This document shows positions 29,322 through 36,953 of a stretch of DNA of 64,000 nucleotides, one piece after another. Where the stretch lies: NCBI RefSeq assembly GCF_029223255.1, contig NZ_JARHUC010000006.1:1-64000 (forward strand), written 5' to 3'. A program made the position numbers and the translations under genes. Each line of letters opens with the position of its first letter. The first letter of the stretch is position 1. The stretch comes from Albimonas marina (GTDB lineage Bacteria; Pseudomonadota; Alphaproteobacteria; Rhodobacterales; Rhodobacteraceae). The notes beneath the pieces are model-generated. The model was not told where the DNA came from, ran no database searches, and saw only the letters and a list, made by a program, of their open reading frames with translations.

Positions 29322-29638
29322 ACCGCAACCCTCCCGTGTCGTCCGCGTCGCGGTCCCCGTCTTGGGAAAACTCGCCGCACGGCGCGTGAATAGGCGCAGA
29401 CCCTATCGCGCTTGGCGCGGCGCCGCAAACGCGATTTCCGCAGGCGCGAAGCGCGGCCGAGAACGACCCGCCCGCCGGGCCGGGCGTCGTTTCCGGGCGC
29501 GAGCCCCGCGCGACGCGGTCGAGGGAGGGGACTGTTTCGGAATGGCGCAGCGCTGCGACCGCGGTTCGGCGCCGCGGCGCGTTGTGGACCGGCTTCGCCG
29601 GGGCTAGGCTGAGCCTCGCCGAGAGTTGGGAGTCCACC
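29322..29638. other. 317-bp region upstream of phaR and the PHA-synthase-like genes
   Basis: No gene is supported; the Arg-rich frames here are shadows of G/C bias. It must contain the phaR promoter and probably the promoter for the plus-strand genes, and carries the palindrome CGCAGCGCTGCG. Confidence 0.45.
29546..29557. promoter_or_regulatory. 12-bp palindrome CGCAGCGCTGCG, possible PhaR site
   Basis: The perfect palindrome shares the core GCGCTGC with the stronger dyad upstream of phaA (31385-31399). It lies between phaR and the PHA-synthase-like gene. PhaR proteins recognise TGC-rich dyads, so a role is plausible but inferred. Confidence 0.35.
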
Positions 29639-29854
29639 GTGGCGCGCAGGGAGATCGACGTCGATGGCGCAGGCCCGCAGGCCGTCCGCACGGGACCGCA
29701 GGCGGACCCGCACGCGTCGCCGGGCGCGGCGGGCGACGGCGCGGGCCGCGCGGCGGCGCGCTATCTCGACGCCTGGGACGCGAACCAGTCGGAAGTCTCG
29801 CGCGTCGGGCCGCAGGTGCTGCCGGGGTTCCCGCCGGGCGGCTTCGGCCGCTAA
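29639..29854 (+). CDS. Small hypothetical protein upstream of the PHA-synthase-like gene
   Basis: A GTG start with TTGGGAG seven bases upstream opens a 71-codon frame. Its C-terminal half (RYLDAWDANQSEVSRVGPQV) looks like real protein, with a non-random mix of residues, unlike the Arg-rich shadows around it. I do not recognise a family. Its stop lies about 118 bp before the assigned start of the PHA-synthase-like gene, in another frame, so the two may be coupled, or this may be a displaced N-terminal piece of that gene. Treat as tentative. Confidence 0.4.
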   Translation: MARREIDVDGAGPQAVRTGPQADPHASPGAAGDGAGRAAARYLDAWDANQSEVSRVGPQVLPGFPPGGFGR

Positions 29855-29972
29855 GGCGGAGGCGGCAGGCGCTGCGCCCGAATCCCTCTCCGAATCTCCC
29901 AACCCCTCCGAATCGCCCGGGGCCGAGCCCGCGCCCCCGCCCGACCGTCGCGGCCTGCCCTCGCCCCTCCTG

Positions 29973-31178
29973 ATGCACCTGGCGGCGGCGGCGGCGAACT
30001 ATTCGCAGGCGATCTCCCTCCAGGCGCTGGCCGACGATCCCCGCTTCCCCTGGACGCCGGAGGTGCGGCCCGAGGGGCGCGCCTCGGGCAAGGGCCTGGG
30101 CGAGGCGGGGCGCGAGGCGCCCTTCGCGGTGGCCGCCGAGGCCGGGCGGCGCCTGCGCGAAATGCTGGCGGGGATCGAGCGCTACCAGGCCCATCCCCTG
30201 CGCCGCACGCTGCCCGATCCCCCCGTCGTCTGGAAACGGGGGGCGGCGCGCCTGCTGGACTACGGCCGCCCCGGCGCGCGGGGACCGGTGATCCTGGTCA
30301 CGCCGTCGCTGGTCAATCGGGCCTATATCCTCGACCTGCATCCCGAACGCTCGCTGATGCGCTGGCTGGCGGGGCGGGGGATGCGGCCGCTGCTGCTCGA
30401 CTGGGGCCTGCCGGGGCCGGAGGAGGCGGGCTTCGACCTCTGCGACTATTTCCGCGAGCGGGTGCTGCCCGCGGCCGAGACCGCGGCGGCGCTGGCGCGC
30501 GAGGCCGGGGGCGGGCCGCCCGCCCACCTGGGCTATTGCATGGGCGGCGCCTTCGCCGCGGCGCTGGCCGCGCGGCGCCCGGACCTGTGCGGGCGGCTGT
30601 CGCTGATCGGCTCGCCCTGGGATTTCTCGCGCCTCCAGGGGCTGGGGGAGGTGCTGGCCGGCCTCGCGGCGCGGGAGGATCCGGAGGCCGTGCGCAGCCG
30701 CATCCTCGCCGTCGGACAGGCGCTGGGGGCGGTGCCGGTGGACGCGCTGCAGGCGCTGTTCGCCGCCCTCGACCCCACGCTGGCCCTGCGCAAGTTCCGC
30801 CGCTTCGCCCGCCAGCCCGAGGGGCTCGCCGCCGACCTCTTCGTGGCGACCGAGGACTGGCTGAACGACGGCGTCACCCTCGCGGCCCCCGCCGCGGCGG
30901 AGATCGCGACGGGCTGGTACATGCGCAACCTCACCGCGAAGGGCGAATGGATCCTGGACGGCGAGCCGGTGGTGCCCGAGGCGGTCGAGGCGCCGACCCT
31001 GGCCTTCTGCGCCCCCTCCGACCGGATCGCGCCGCCGCTCTGCGCCGAGGCGCTGCCCCGCGCCATCCCGGGCGCCCGCCTGCGTCGGCCGCGGACCGGC
31101 CATGTGGGCATGATCATCGGCTCGCGCGCCGAGGCGGAGGTGTGGTCGCCGCTGGCGGCGTTCCTCGAGGAAGGCTGA
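29973..31178 (+). CDS. PHA-synthase-like alpha/beta hydrolase (short PhaC homologue)
   Basis: The product has 401 residues from the ATG at 29973. It carries the PhaC-type lipase box GYCMGG with Cys189, the acid in CAPSDRIAPP (Asp350), and the His in TGHVGMIIG (His377). TPSLVNRAYILDL and LLDWGLPGPEE match the PhaC core strands. Class I PHA synthases are about 560-600 residues with an N-terminal domain; this one has only a short N-terminal segment. It may be a synthase variant, or a hydrolase using the same Cys-His-Asp triad. Its position beside phaR and upstream of phaA-phaB supports a role in PHA metabolism. The start is uncertain: the frame is open upstream to 29664, but that part is Arg-rich. 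Confidence 0.78.
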   Translation: MHLAAAAANYSQAISLQALADDPRFPWTPEVRPEGRASGKGLGEAGREAPFAVAAEAGRRLREMLAGIERYQAHPLRRTLPDPPVVWKRGAARLLDYGRPGARGPVILVTPSLVNRAYILDLHPERSLMRWLAGRGMRPLLLDWGLPGPEEAGFDLCDYFRERVLPAAETAAALAREAGGGPPAHLGYCMGGAFAAALAARRPDLCGRLSLIGSPWDFSRLQGLGEVLAGLAAREDPEAVRSRILAVGQALGAVPVDALQALFAALDPTLALRKFRRFARQPEGLAADLFVATEDWLNDGVTLAAPAAAEIATGWYMRNLTAKGEWILDGEPVVPEAVEAPTLAFCAPSDRIAPPLCAEALPRAIPGARLRRPRTGHVGMIIGSRAEAEVWSPLAAFLEEG

Positions 31179-31493
31179 GCCCCGACCGGACGCCGGCCCG
31201 GCCCCGGCGCCATACGCCGCACGGCGCCAAGGTCGCCCCCGGTTCCCTTGCGTCGCCTGCGCCGCAACGCTTTCGCGAGGCGGGAACAGCGTCTAGGCTC
31301 CGCCCCACGAGGTTGCGAATGAAACCGGTCGGGCAAGTCGCCGCAGCGTCAATCTCCAGGTCGACATGGAGGCTCGCCCGGGTATGTTGCGCTGCAACAA
31401 GAGATTGAAGGGCCGGCGCGTTCGAGGCGCGCGGGCCCCGGACATCCGGCCCGCCCCGCAACCGGCGCGGACCCAGACGCGGAGGAAGACTTC
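31179..31493. other. 315-bp promoter region of phaA
   Basis: No gene is present. An AT-richer stretch (31310-31410) contains the TGTTGC/GCAACA dyad and precedes the phaA ribosome site GGAGGAAG. Confidence 0.55.
31385..31399. promoter_or_regulatory. PhaR operator candidate TGTTGC-GCT-GCAACA
   Basis: This is a perfect 6-bp dyad with a 3-base centre, 95-109 bp upstream of the phaA start. Its TGC...GCA form fits the TGC-rich dyads bound by PhaR in Rhodobacter and Paracoccus, and phaR is encoded 2 kb away. Confidence 0.6.
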
Positions 31494-32669
31494 ATGACGG
31501 ACGTGGTGATCGCGGGCGCGGCCCGCACGGCCGTGGGCAGCTTCAACGGCGCCTTCGCCGACGTCCCGGCGCACGAGCTGGGGGCGACGGCGATCAAGGC
31601 GGCGCTGGCACGCGCCGGCGTCGAGGCCTCGGAGGTCTCCGAGACGATCCTCGGCCAGGTGCTGACCGCCAACCAGGGCATGAACCCCGCCCGCCAGGCC
31701 CACATCGCCGCCGGCCTGCCGCAGGAGAGCGCGGCCTGGACGGTGAACCAGGTCTGCGGCTCGGGCCTGCGCACCGTGGCGCTGGGCGCGCAGCACGTGC
31801 TGCTCGGCGACGCCGACGTGGTGGTCGCCGGCGGGCAGGAGAGCATGTCGCTCTCGCCCCACGCCGCCCACCTGCGCGCGGGCAAGAAGATGGGCGACAT
31901 GCAGTTCGTCGATCTGATGATCAAGGACGGCCTGTGGGACGCCTTCAACGGCTACCACATGGGCATCACCGCCGAGAACGTGGCCGAGGGCTGGCAGATC
32001 TCCCGCGAGATGCAGGACGAGTTCGCCGTCGCCTCGCAGAACAAGGCCGAGGCCGCGCAGAAGGCCGGCAGGTTCGCCGACGAGATCTGCCCGGTGACGA
32101 TCAAGACCCGCAAGGGCGAGGTGGTGGTCGACGCGGACGAGTACATCCGTCACGGCGCCACGATCGAGGCGATGCAGAAGCTGCGCCCCGCCTTCAAGAA
32201 GGACGGCTCGGTGACCGCGGCCAACGCCTCGGGCATCAACGACGGCGCCGCCGCGGTGGTGCTGATGAAGGCCGCCGCCGCCCAGTCCAAGGGCGTGAAG
32301 CCGCTGGCGCGCATCGCGGGCTACGCCACCGCCGGCCTCGATCCCAAGATCATGGGCATGGGCCCGGTGCACGCCTCGCGCAAGGCGCTGGCCAAGGCGG
32401 GCTGGAAGGTCGAGGACCTGGAGCTGGTCGAGGCCAACGAGGCCTTCGCCGCCCAGGCCTGCGCGGTGAACAAGGACATGGGCTGGGATCCGTCGATCGT
32501 GAACGTGAACGGCGGCGCCATCGCCATCGGTCACCCGATCGGCGCCTCGGGCGCCCGGGTCCTGATCACGCTGCTCTACGAGATGGAGAAGCGCGACGCC
32601 AAGAAGGGCCTGGCGACGCTCTGCATCGGCGGCGGCATGGGCGTGGCGGTCTGCGTCGAGCGCGACTGA
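31494..32669 (+). CDS. phaA: Acetyl-CoA acetyltransferase (beta-ketothiolase)
   Basis: The product has 391 residues, the full length of biosynthetic thiolases. The acyl-accepting Cys88 lies in NQVCGSGLR. The C-terminal pair is His347 in [10 protein letters not shown] and Cys377 in LCIGGGMG. It condenses two acetyl-CoA to acetoacetyl-CoA, the first step of PHB synthesis, and can run in reverse. The ribosome site GGAGGAAG precedes the ATG. phaB follows after 255 bp with its own regulatory repeats, and a PhaR-type dyad lies upstream. Confidence 0.96.
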   Translation: MTDVVIAGAARTAVGSFNGAFADVPAHELGATAIKAALARAGVEASEVSETILGQVLTANQGMNPARQAHIAAGLPQESAAWTVNQVCGSGLRTVALGAQHVLLGDADVVVAGGQESMSLSPHAAHLRAGKKMGDMQFVDLMIKDGLWDAFNGYHMGITAENVAEGWQISREMQDEFAVASQNKAEAAQKAGRFADEICPVTIKTRKGEVVVDADEYIRHGATIEAMQKLRPAFKKDGSVTAANASGINDGAAAVVLMKAAAAQSKGVKPLARIAGYATAGLDPKIMGMGPVHASRKALAKAGWKVEDLELVEANEAFAAQACAVNKDMGWDPSIVNVNGGAIAIGHPIGASGARVLITLLYEMEKRDAKKGLATLCIGGGMGVAVCVERD

Positions 32670-32747
32670 CCGCGCGCAGGTCCCGCCCGCCGTCGCCTCC
32701 GCCAGGGGGCGCCGGCGGACGGGTCCGCGCGGGCGCCGAGGCCAAGC

Positions 32748-32797
32748 CTTGAAATTTTCCTGCGCAAAATCACCTGACGCCTTGAAGAAAATTGCGC
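32748..32797. promoter_or_regulatory. Repeated CTTGAA...TGCGC elements upstream of phaB
   Basis: CTTGAA (32748-32753) with TGCGC (32761-32765) is repeated as CTTGAA (32781-32786) with TGCGC (32793-32797). GCGCAA and TTGCGC (32762-32767, 32792-32797) also form a dyad. The sequence is much AT-richer than its surroundings and lies about 130-180 bp before phaB. A regulator site, perhaps PhaR, is likely. Confidence 0.45.
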
Positions 32798-32924
32798 GTT
32801 AGGTTCTAGGTGAGCGCCCCGCCGGTCGACCCCCGGCAGGCAGGGCGGACACGCGGACTTCACTTGGGTTCCAGGCGGCGGAGACCGTCCCGGGACCGGA
32901 CAGAACGGACAGGAGGAACTCCCC

Positions 32925-33647
32925 ATGGCACGTGTGGCGGTGGTCACCGGCGGCAGCCGAGGCATCGGCGCTTCGATCTCGATCGCGCTGAAGGCGGCGG
33001 GCTACTCGGTCGCGGCGAACTACGCCGGCAACGACGAGGCGGCGGCGGCCTTCAAGAAGGAGACCGGGATCCCGGTCTACAAGTGGTCGGTGGCCGACTA
33101 CGACGCCTGCAAGGCGGGCATCGAGGCCGTCGAGGCCGACCTGGGCCCCGTCGACGTGCTGGTCAACAACGCCGGCATCACGCGCGACGGCATGTTCCAC
33201 CGCATGACCCTCGACATGTGGAAGGCCGTGATCGACACCAACCTGACGGGCCTGTTCAACATGACCCACCAGGTCTGGCCCGGCATGCGCGAGCGCAAGT
33301 TCGGCCGGGTGATCAACATCTCCTCGATCAACGGCCAGAAGGGCCAGGCGGGCCAGGCCAACTACTCGGCCGCCAAGGCCGGCGACCTGGGCTTCACCAA
33401 GGCCCTGGCGCAGGAGGGCGCGCGCGCCGGCATCACCGTCAACGCGATCTGCCCGGGCTACATCGGCACCGACATGGTCATGGCCGTGCCCGAGAAGGTT
33501 CGCGAGTCGATCATCGCCCAGATCCCCGTCGGCCGCCTGGGCGAGCCCGAGGAGATCGCGCGCTGCGTGGCCTTCCTCGCCTCGGACGAGGCCGGCTTCA
33601 TCACCGGCTCGACCATCTCGGCCAACGGCGGCCAGTCGATGATGTGA
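32925..33647 (+). CDS. phaB: Acetoacetyl-CoA reductase
   Basis: The product has 240 residues of the short-chain dehydrogenase family. The NAD(P)-binding motif is GGSRGIG (9-15), NNAG is at 81-84, and the catalytic residues are Ser134 or Ser133, Tyr147 and Lys151 (YSAAK). ISSINGQKGQAGQANYSAAK is diagnostic of PhaB rather than FabG. It reduces acetoacetyl-CoA to (R)-3-hydroxybutyryl-CoA with NADPH. AGGAGGAAC precedes the ATG, and a strong hairpin closes the gene. Confidence 0.95.
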   Translation: MARVAVVTGGSRGIGASISIALKAAGYSVAANYAGNDEAAAAFKKETGIPVYKWSVADYDACKAGIEAVEADLGPVDVLVNNAGITRDGMFHRMTLDMWKAVIDTNLTGLFNMTHQVWPGMRERKFGRVINISSINGQKGQAGQANYSAAKAGDLGFTKALAQEGARAGITVNAICPGYIGTDMVMAVPEKVRESIIAQIPVGRLGEPEEIARCVAFLASDEAGFITGSTISANGGQSMM

Positions 33648-33654
33648 TCGCTCC

Positions 33655-33691
33655 GGGCGCGCGGGCAGGGGGACGTCCCCGCCGCGCGCCC
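33655..33691 (+). terminator. Terminator hairpin after phaB
   Basis: GGGCGCGCGG and CCGCGCGCCC form a 10-bp outer stem around an inner GGGG/CCCC stem. It starts 7 bp after the phaB stop and is followed by GCTTTCC. The tail is weak but the stem is very strong. Confidence 0.7.
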
Positions 33692-33805
33692 GCTTTCCGG
33701 GGTCCGGCCCCGGAGGTCCGGACGGGGCCCGCGCGGCCCCGCCGTCGACCGCTCGCTTCCAGCGCAGCCGGGAACGCGGATCGGCCCGGCCGATCGCATC
33801 TCTTC

Positions 33806-34458
33806 ATGAACTCGCGCACCAGGCGCCTTCAGCGCCTTGCGAAGGTCCTGCGCAGGGCGGGGCCTGGGGCCCTGCTCGCCGAATGGGCCGACCAGCGCGC
33901 CCCGCGCGCTCGACCGCTGGTATCGCGACGCGCTGGCCCGAGGCGCAGGTCGTCGCCCTCGAACCCTCGTCCGAGAGCTTCGCGCTGCTGACCCGCAACG
34001 TCGAGGGCTACGCCAACATCCGCGCCGTGCACGCCGCCATCTCGGACCGCCGCGCCTATTTGCGGGTCGCGGACGAGGGCCGGCAGCCCCGGGGCGTGCG
34101 CACGCAGGAGCTGGAGGTCGGCGAGGCCGAAGACGGCGAGCCGTCCGGCCCCGCGCCGGAAGGCATGGCCTGCTCGGTGACCGTGCCCGACCTGGTCGCC
34201 GCCTGCCCGGAGGCGGAGCTCTTCATCGTGAAGATCGACATCGAGGGATTCGAGCGCGAGCTGTTCCGTTCGAACCACGACTGGGCGGACGCTGCGCCGC
34301 TGGTGGTGTTCGAGCCGCACGACTGGCTGATTCCCTTCGGCGGCACGGGGCATACGGTGTTCTCCGCCCTCGCCGGGGCGCCGCGGGATTACCTTATGCG
34401 CGGCGAGAACGTCTTCGCCTTCTCGGTCCCCCTGCTGAAGCCTTTCGCCGAAGGCTGA
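33806..34458 (+). pseudogene. FkbM-family methyltransferase, internally deleted remnant
   Basis: The frame ending at 34458 encodes the latter two-thirds of an FkbM methyltransferase: ARWP-like TRWPEAQVVALEPSSESFAL, FIVKIDIEGFERELF and the C-terminal VFEPHDWLIPF region. SAM motif I (the VDVGANxG segment expected just before TRWPEAQ) is missing. A different frame upstream, starting ATG at 33806, gives MNSRTRRLQRLAKVLRR and GPGALLAEWADQ, which looks like the original N-terminus. The simplest reading is one gene that lost roughly 60-100 codons and its register near 33890. A short product from the ATG at 33883 could still be made but would lack the SAM site. Confidence 0.6.
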
Positions 34459-34622
34459 TCGGCGCGGCGGGGGGCCCTCGGCCGCGCGTTCCTTTCCGGC
34501 CGACAGGTCATCGGGCCTTGGAAAAGACAAGGCTTCCGAATTATCAAGGGAGGAAGAACCCGCGCGCGGGCCCCCGGGGCCCGGCCTTCGACGCGGGACC
34601 CGAAGGGAGGCGCGTTCGCTCC

Positions 34623-35588
34623 ATGGCTCATGCTCTGGCGGAGTCCGCCAAGGCCCGCACCCTCGCCACCGAGGCGGCGGAGACGGCCGAGGCCGAGCGG
34701 CGGAAGGTCCTGCGCGGCATCGGCTGGATGGTGGTGACCACCCTGCTGTTCGTCTGCGTGACCGGCATCGTGCGCCACGTCGGGCCCGCGGCCCCGGCGG
34801 TGGAGGTCGCCTTCATCCGCTACGGCGTGGGCATCGTGCTGATCGTGCCGATCCTGGGCCAGATGATGCGCAATCCGCCCTCGCGCCGGGCCTGGGGCTT
34901 CTTCGCCGGGCGCGGCATGCTGCATGCCTGCGGGGTGATGCTGTGGTTCTACGCCATGGCCCACATCCCCATGGCCGAGGTCACGGCGCTGAGCTACGTG
35001 GCGCCGATCTTCGTGGCCGTGGGCGCGGCGATCTTCCTGGGCGAGCGGCTGCAGCTTCACCGCATGCTCGCCATCGGCGCGGGCATCGTGGGGGCGATGG
35101 TCATCATTCGCCCGGGGTTCGAGGAGATCAAGCTCGGCCAGCTGGCGCAGCTGGGCGCGGCGCCATGCTTCGCGGCCTCGTTCCTGATCGCCAAGGGTCT
35201 GACCAAGAACGAGAATCCCACCGTCATCGTCGCGATGCTGTCGATCTTCACCACCATCGCCCTGGCGCCGGCGGCCCTCGCGGTCTGGGTGCCGCCCAGC
35301 TGGGAGATGATCGGCTGGCTGAGCCTGTGCGCCGTCTTCGCCACCGCGGGCCACTGGACGATGACCAAGGCCTTCCAGTGCGCCCCGATCACCGTCACCC
35401 AGCCGGTGCAGTTCCTGCAGCTGGTCTGGGCGACCCTGCTGGGCATCGTCGCCTTCGGCGAGCCGATCGACCCGTTCGTGATCCTGGGCGGCGGCATCGT
35501 GGTCGCCTCGGCCACCTACATCGCCCACCGCGAGCGGCTGAACGCCAAGCGCGCCACCACCCCGCCGGCCGTCGCCACCAAGACCTGA
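34623..35588 (+). CDS. EamA/DMT-family membrane transporter
   Basis: The product has 321 residues and about ten predicted membrane helices in two EamA halves. Signatures include the first-half end LSYVAPIFVAVGAAIFLGER and the second-half VQFLQLVWATLLGIVAFGEP. The first 35 residues are hydrophilic and Ala/Glu-rich. Proteins of this type export or exchange metabolites such as amino acids, nucleosides or carboxylates; the substrate is unknown. GGGAGG lies upstream of the ATG at 34623. It stands alone between the FkbM remnant and the cobalamin riboswitch, with no evident link to either. Confidence 0.87.
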   Translation: MAHALAESAKARTLATEAAETAEAERRKVLRGIGWMVVTTLLFVCVTGIVRHVGPAAPAVEVAFIRYGVGIVLIVPILGQMMRNPPSRRAWGFFAGRGMLHACGVMLWFYAMAHIPMAEVTALSYVAPIFVAVGAAIFLGERLQLHRMLAIGAGIVGAMVIIRPGFEEIKLGQLAQLGAAPCFAASFLIAKGLTKNENPTVIVAMLSIFTTIALAPAALAVWVPPSWEMIGWLSLCAVFATAGHWTMTKAFQCAPITVTQPVQFLQLVWATLLGIVAFGEPIDPFVILGGGIVVASATYIAHRERLNAKRATTPPAVATKT

Positions 35589-35645
35589 CGCCGCGGCTTC
35601 GCTTGACACCGGGGCGGGGGAGGACGAAACCTGCTCCCTGCGCAT

Positions 35646-35848
35646 GGTTCCGATGGGCGGCCTCTCAAGGCGGCCCGGGATGAAAACGGGAATGCGGACA
35701 GGACCGACCCACGCCGGGGGTCCGAAGCCGCAGCCGCCCCCGCGACTGTATGCGGCGAGCTCGCCCCAAGGCCACCGGAGACGGGAAGGCGGGGCGCGCG
35801 TGGAGGGAAGCCCCCTCCGAAGCCGCGAGCCAGGAGACCTGCCACGCG
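35646..35848 (+). promoter_or_regulatory. Cobalamin (B12) riboswitch
   Basis: The conserved blocks occur in order: GGGAA (35688-35692), CAGCCGCCCCCGCGACTGTA (35731-35750, the core J6/3 and L5 region), CCACCGG...GGGAAGGC (about 35772-35790), and the B12 box AGCCAGGAGACCTGCC (35828-35843). It lies 50 bp upstream of cbtB. Adenosylcobalamin binding would lower expression of the cobalt uptake and cobalamin genes downstream. Confidence 0.95.
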
Positions 35849-35897
35849 TCGTTGAAACCCCGAATCCGTCCGGGTGGGACGGAGAGGAGACAGACCG

Positions 35898-36071
35898 ATG
35901 ACGACCGCTTCCAAATCCTCTTCCCGCGTTCTCGACCGCGAACTCCTGGCCGTGGCCTTCGCGCTCGTCGCGGGCGCGTTCCTGGTGTTCGGCGCGGGCT
36001 TCGCCAACTCGGCGACGCTGCACGACGCGGGCCACGACTCGCGCCACTCGCTGTCGTTCCCCTGCCACTGA
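35898..36071 (+). CDS. cbtB: CbtB, cobalt transporter small subunit
   Basis: The product has 57 residues with one membrane helix (VAFALVAGAFLVFGAGFA) and the C-terminal RHSLSFPCH, the His/Cys metal-binding tail that defines CbtB. It works with CbtA in a predicted B12-regulated cobalt uptake system. GGAGAGGAG precedes the ATG at 35898. It is the first gene after the riboswitch, and cbtA starts 4 bp after its stop. Confidence 0.93.
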   Translation: MTTASKSSSRVLDRELLAVAFALVAGAFLVFGAGFANSATLHDAGHDSRHSLSFPCH

Positions 36072-36075
36072 GGTC

Positions 36076-36852
36076 ATGACCTCCCGCCTGTTCGCCAGCG
36101 CGTTGATCGCTGGCTTGGCGGCAGGGCTCGCAAGCGCGGCCCTGCAGCAATGGTTCACCGTGCCTCTCATCCAGCAGGCCGAGCTCTACGAGTCCGGCGA
36201 GATGACGCATGACTTCGGGCAGCCGATGACCGCCGCGCACGATCATGCGGCGGGCGATCACGCTCACGACGACGACGGCCATGCCCATGACGAAGGTCAT
36301 GCGCATGGATCGGACGGGCACGCCCACGAGCACGGCGCGGGGCCCGAGGGGCTGACGCGCACGGCTCTGACGGCGCTGACCACGGTGCTGGCGATGGCGG
36401 GCTTCGGCCTGCTGCTGACCGCCGGCTTCGCCCTGGCCGAACGTCTGACGGGCGCGCGCATCGACCTGCGCGCCGGACTGGCCTGGGGGGGCGCGGGGTT
36501 CCTCGCCACCCAGCTGGCCACCGCCGCGGGCCTGCCGCCGGAGCTTCCGGGCTCGGCCGCCGCCGAACTGGGCGCGCGGCAGACCTGGTGGGTCTTCGCG
36601 GCCGTCGCGACGGCCGCGGGGCTGGCGGCGCTGGGCTACCTTCGGGGGCCCGTGCGCTGGGTCGGGCTGGCGCTGATCGCGCTGCCCCACCTGGTCGGCG
36701 CGCCGCATCCGCACGAGCTCTGGGGCGTGACGCCGCCCGAGCTCTCCGGCCTCTTCGCCGCGCGGGTGCTGTTCGTGGGCGCCGTGGGCTGGCTGGTGCT
36801 GGGCGCCGTGGCCGGTCACCTGTGGTCGCGGGGCGAGAGCCGCCCGGCCTGA
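36076..36852 (+). CDS. cbtA: CbtA, cobalt transporter membrane subunit
   Basis: The product has 258 residues with five or so membrane helices. An extended His/Asp-rich loop lies between helices 1 and 2 (about residues 55-87, many HDH and HAH pairs), fit for metal capture. The start MTSRLFASALIAGLAAGLAS and the C-terminal PHLVGAPHPHE region are typical. It is predicted to form the cobalt channel together with CbtB. It sits between cbtB and cobW in the riboswitch-controlled operon. The loop is longer than in many homologues. Confidence 0.93.
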   Translation: MTSRLFASALIAGLAAGLASAALQQWFTVPLIQQAELYESGEMTHDFGQPMTAAHDHAAGDHAHDDDGHAHDEGHAHGSDGHAHEHGAGPEGLTRTALTALTTVLAMAGFGLLLTAGFALAERLTGARIDLRAGLAWGGAGFLATQLATAAGLPPELPGSAAAELGARQTWWVFAAVATAAGLAALGYLRGPVRWVGLALIALPHLVGAPHPHELWGVTPPELSGLFAARVLFVGAVGWLVLGAVAGHLWSRGESRPA

Positions 36853-36953
36853 CCTGAACCCTTCGCGCCGGCGCGGGCCCGCCCCCGCGCCGGCGCCTCC
36901 TTTCGGCGGCCGGCGCCGCCGAGCAACCCGCCGCCCCCCGAAGGGAGAGCGCC

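Noticed and set aside
29664-29972. N-terminal extension of the PHA-synthase-like protein from the ATG at 29664
   Set aside because: The extension is Arg/Thr/Ala-rich and reads like the shadow of the small ORF at 29639-29854; the PhaC-like sequence begins after 29973.
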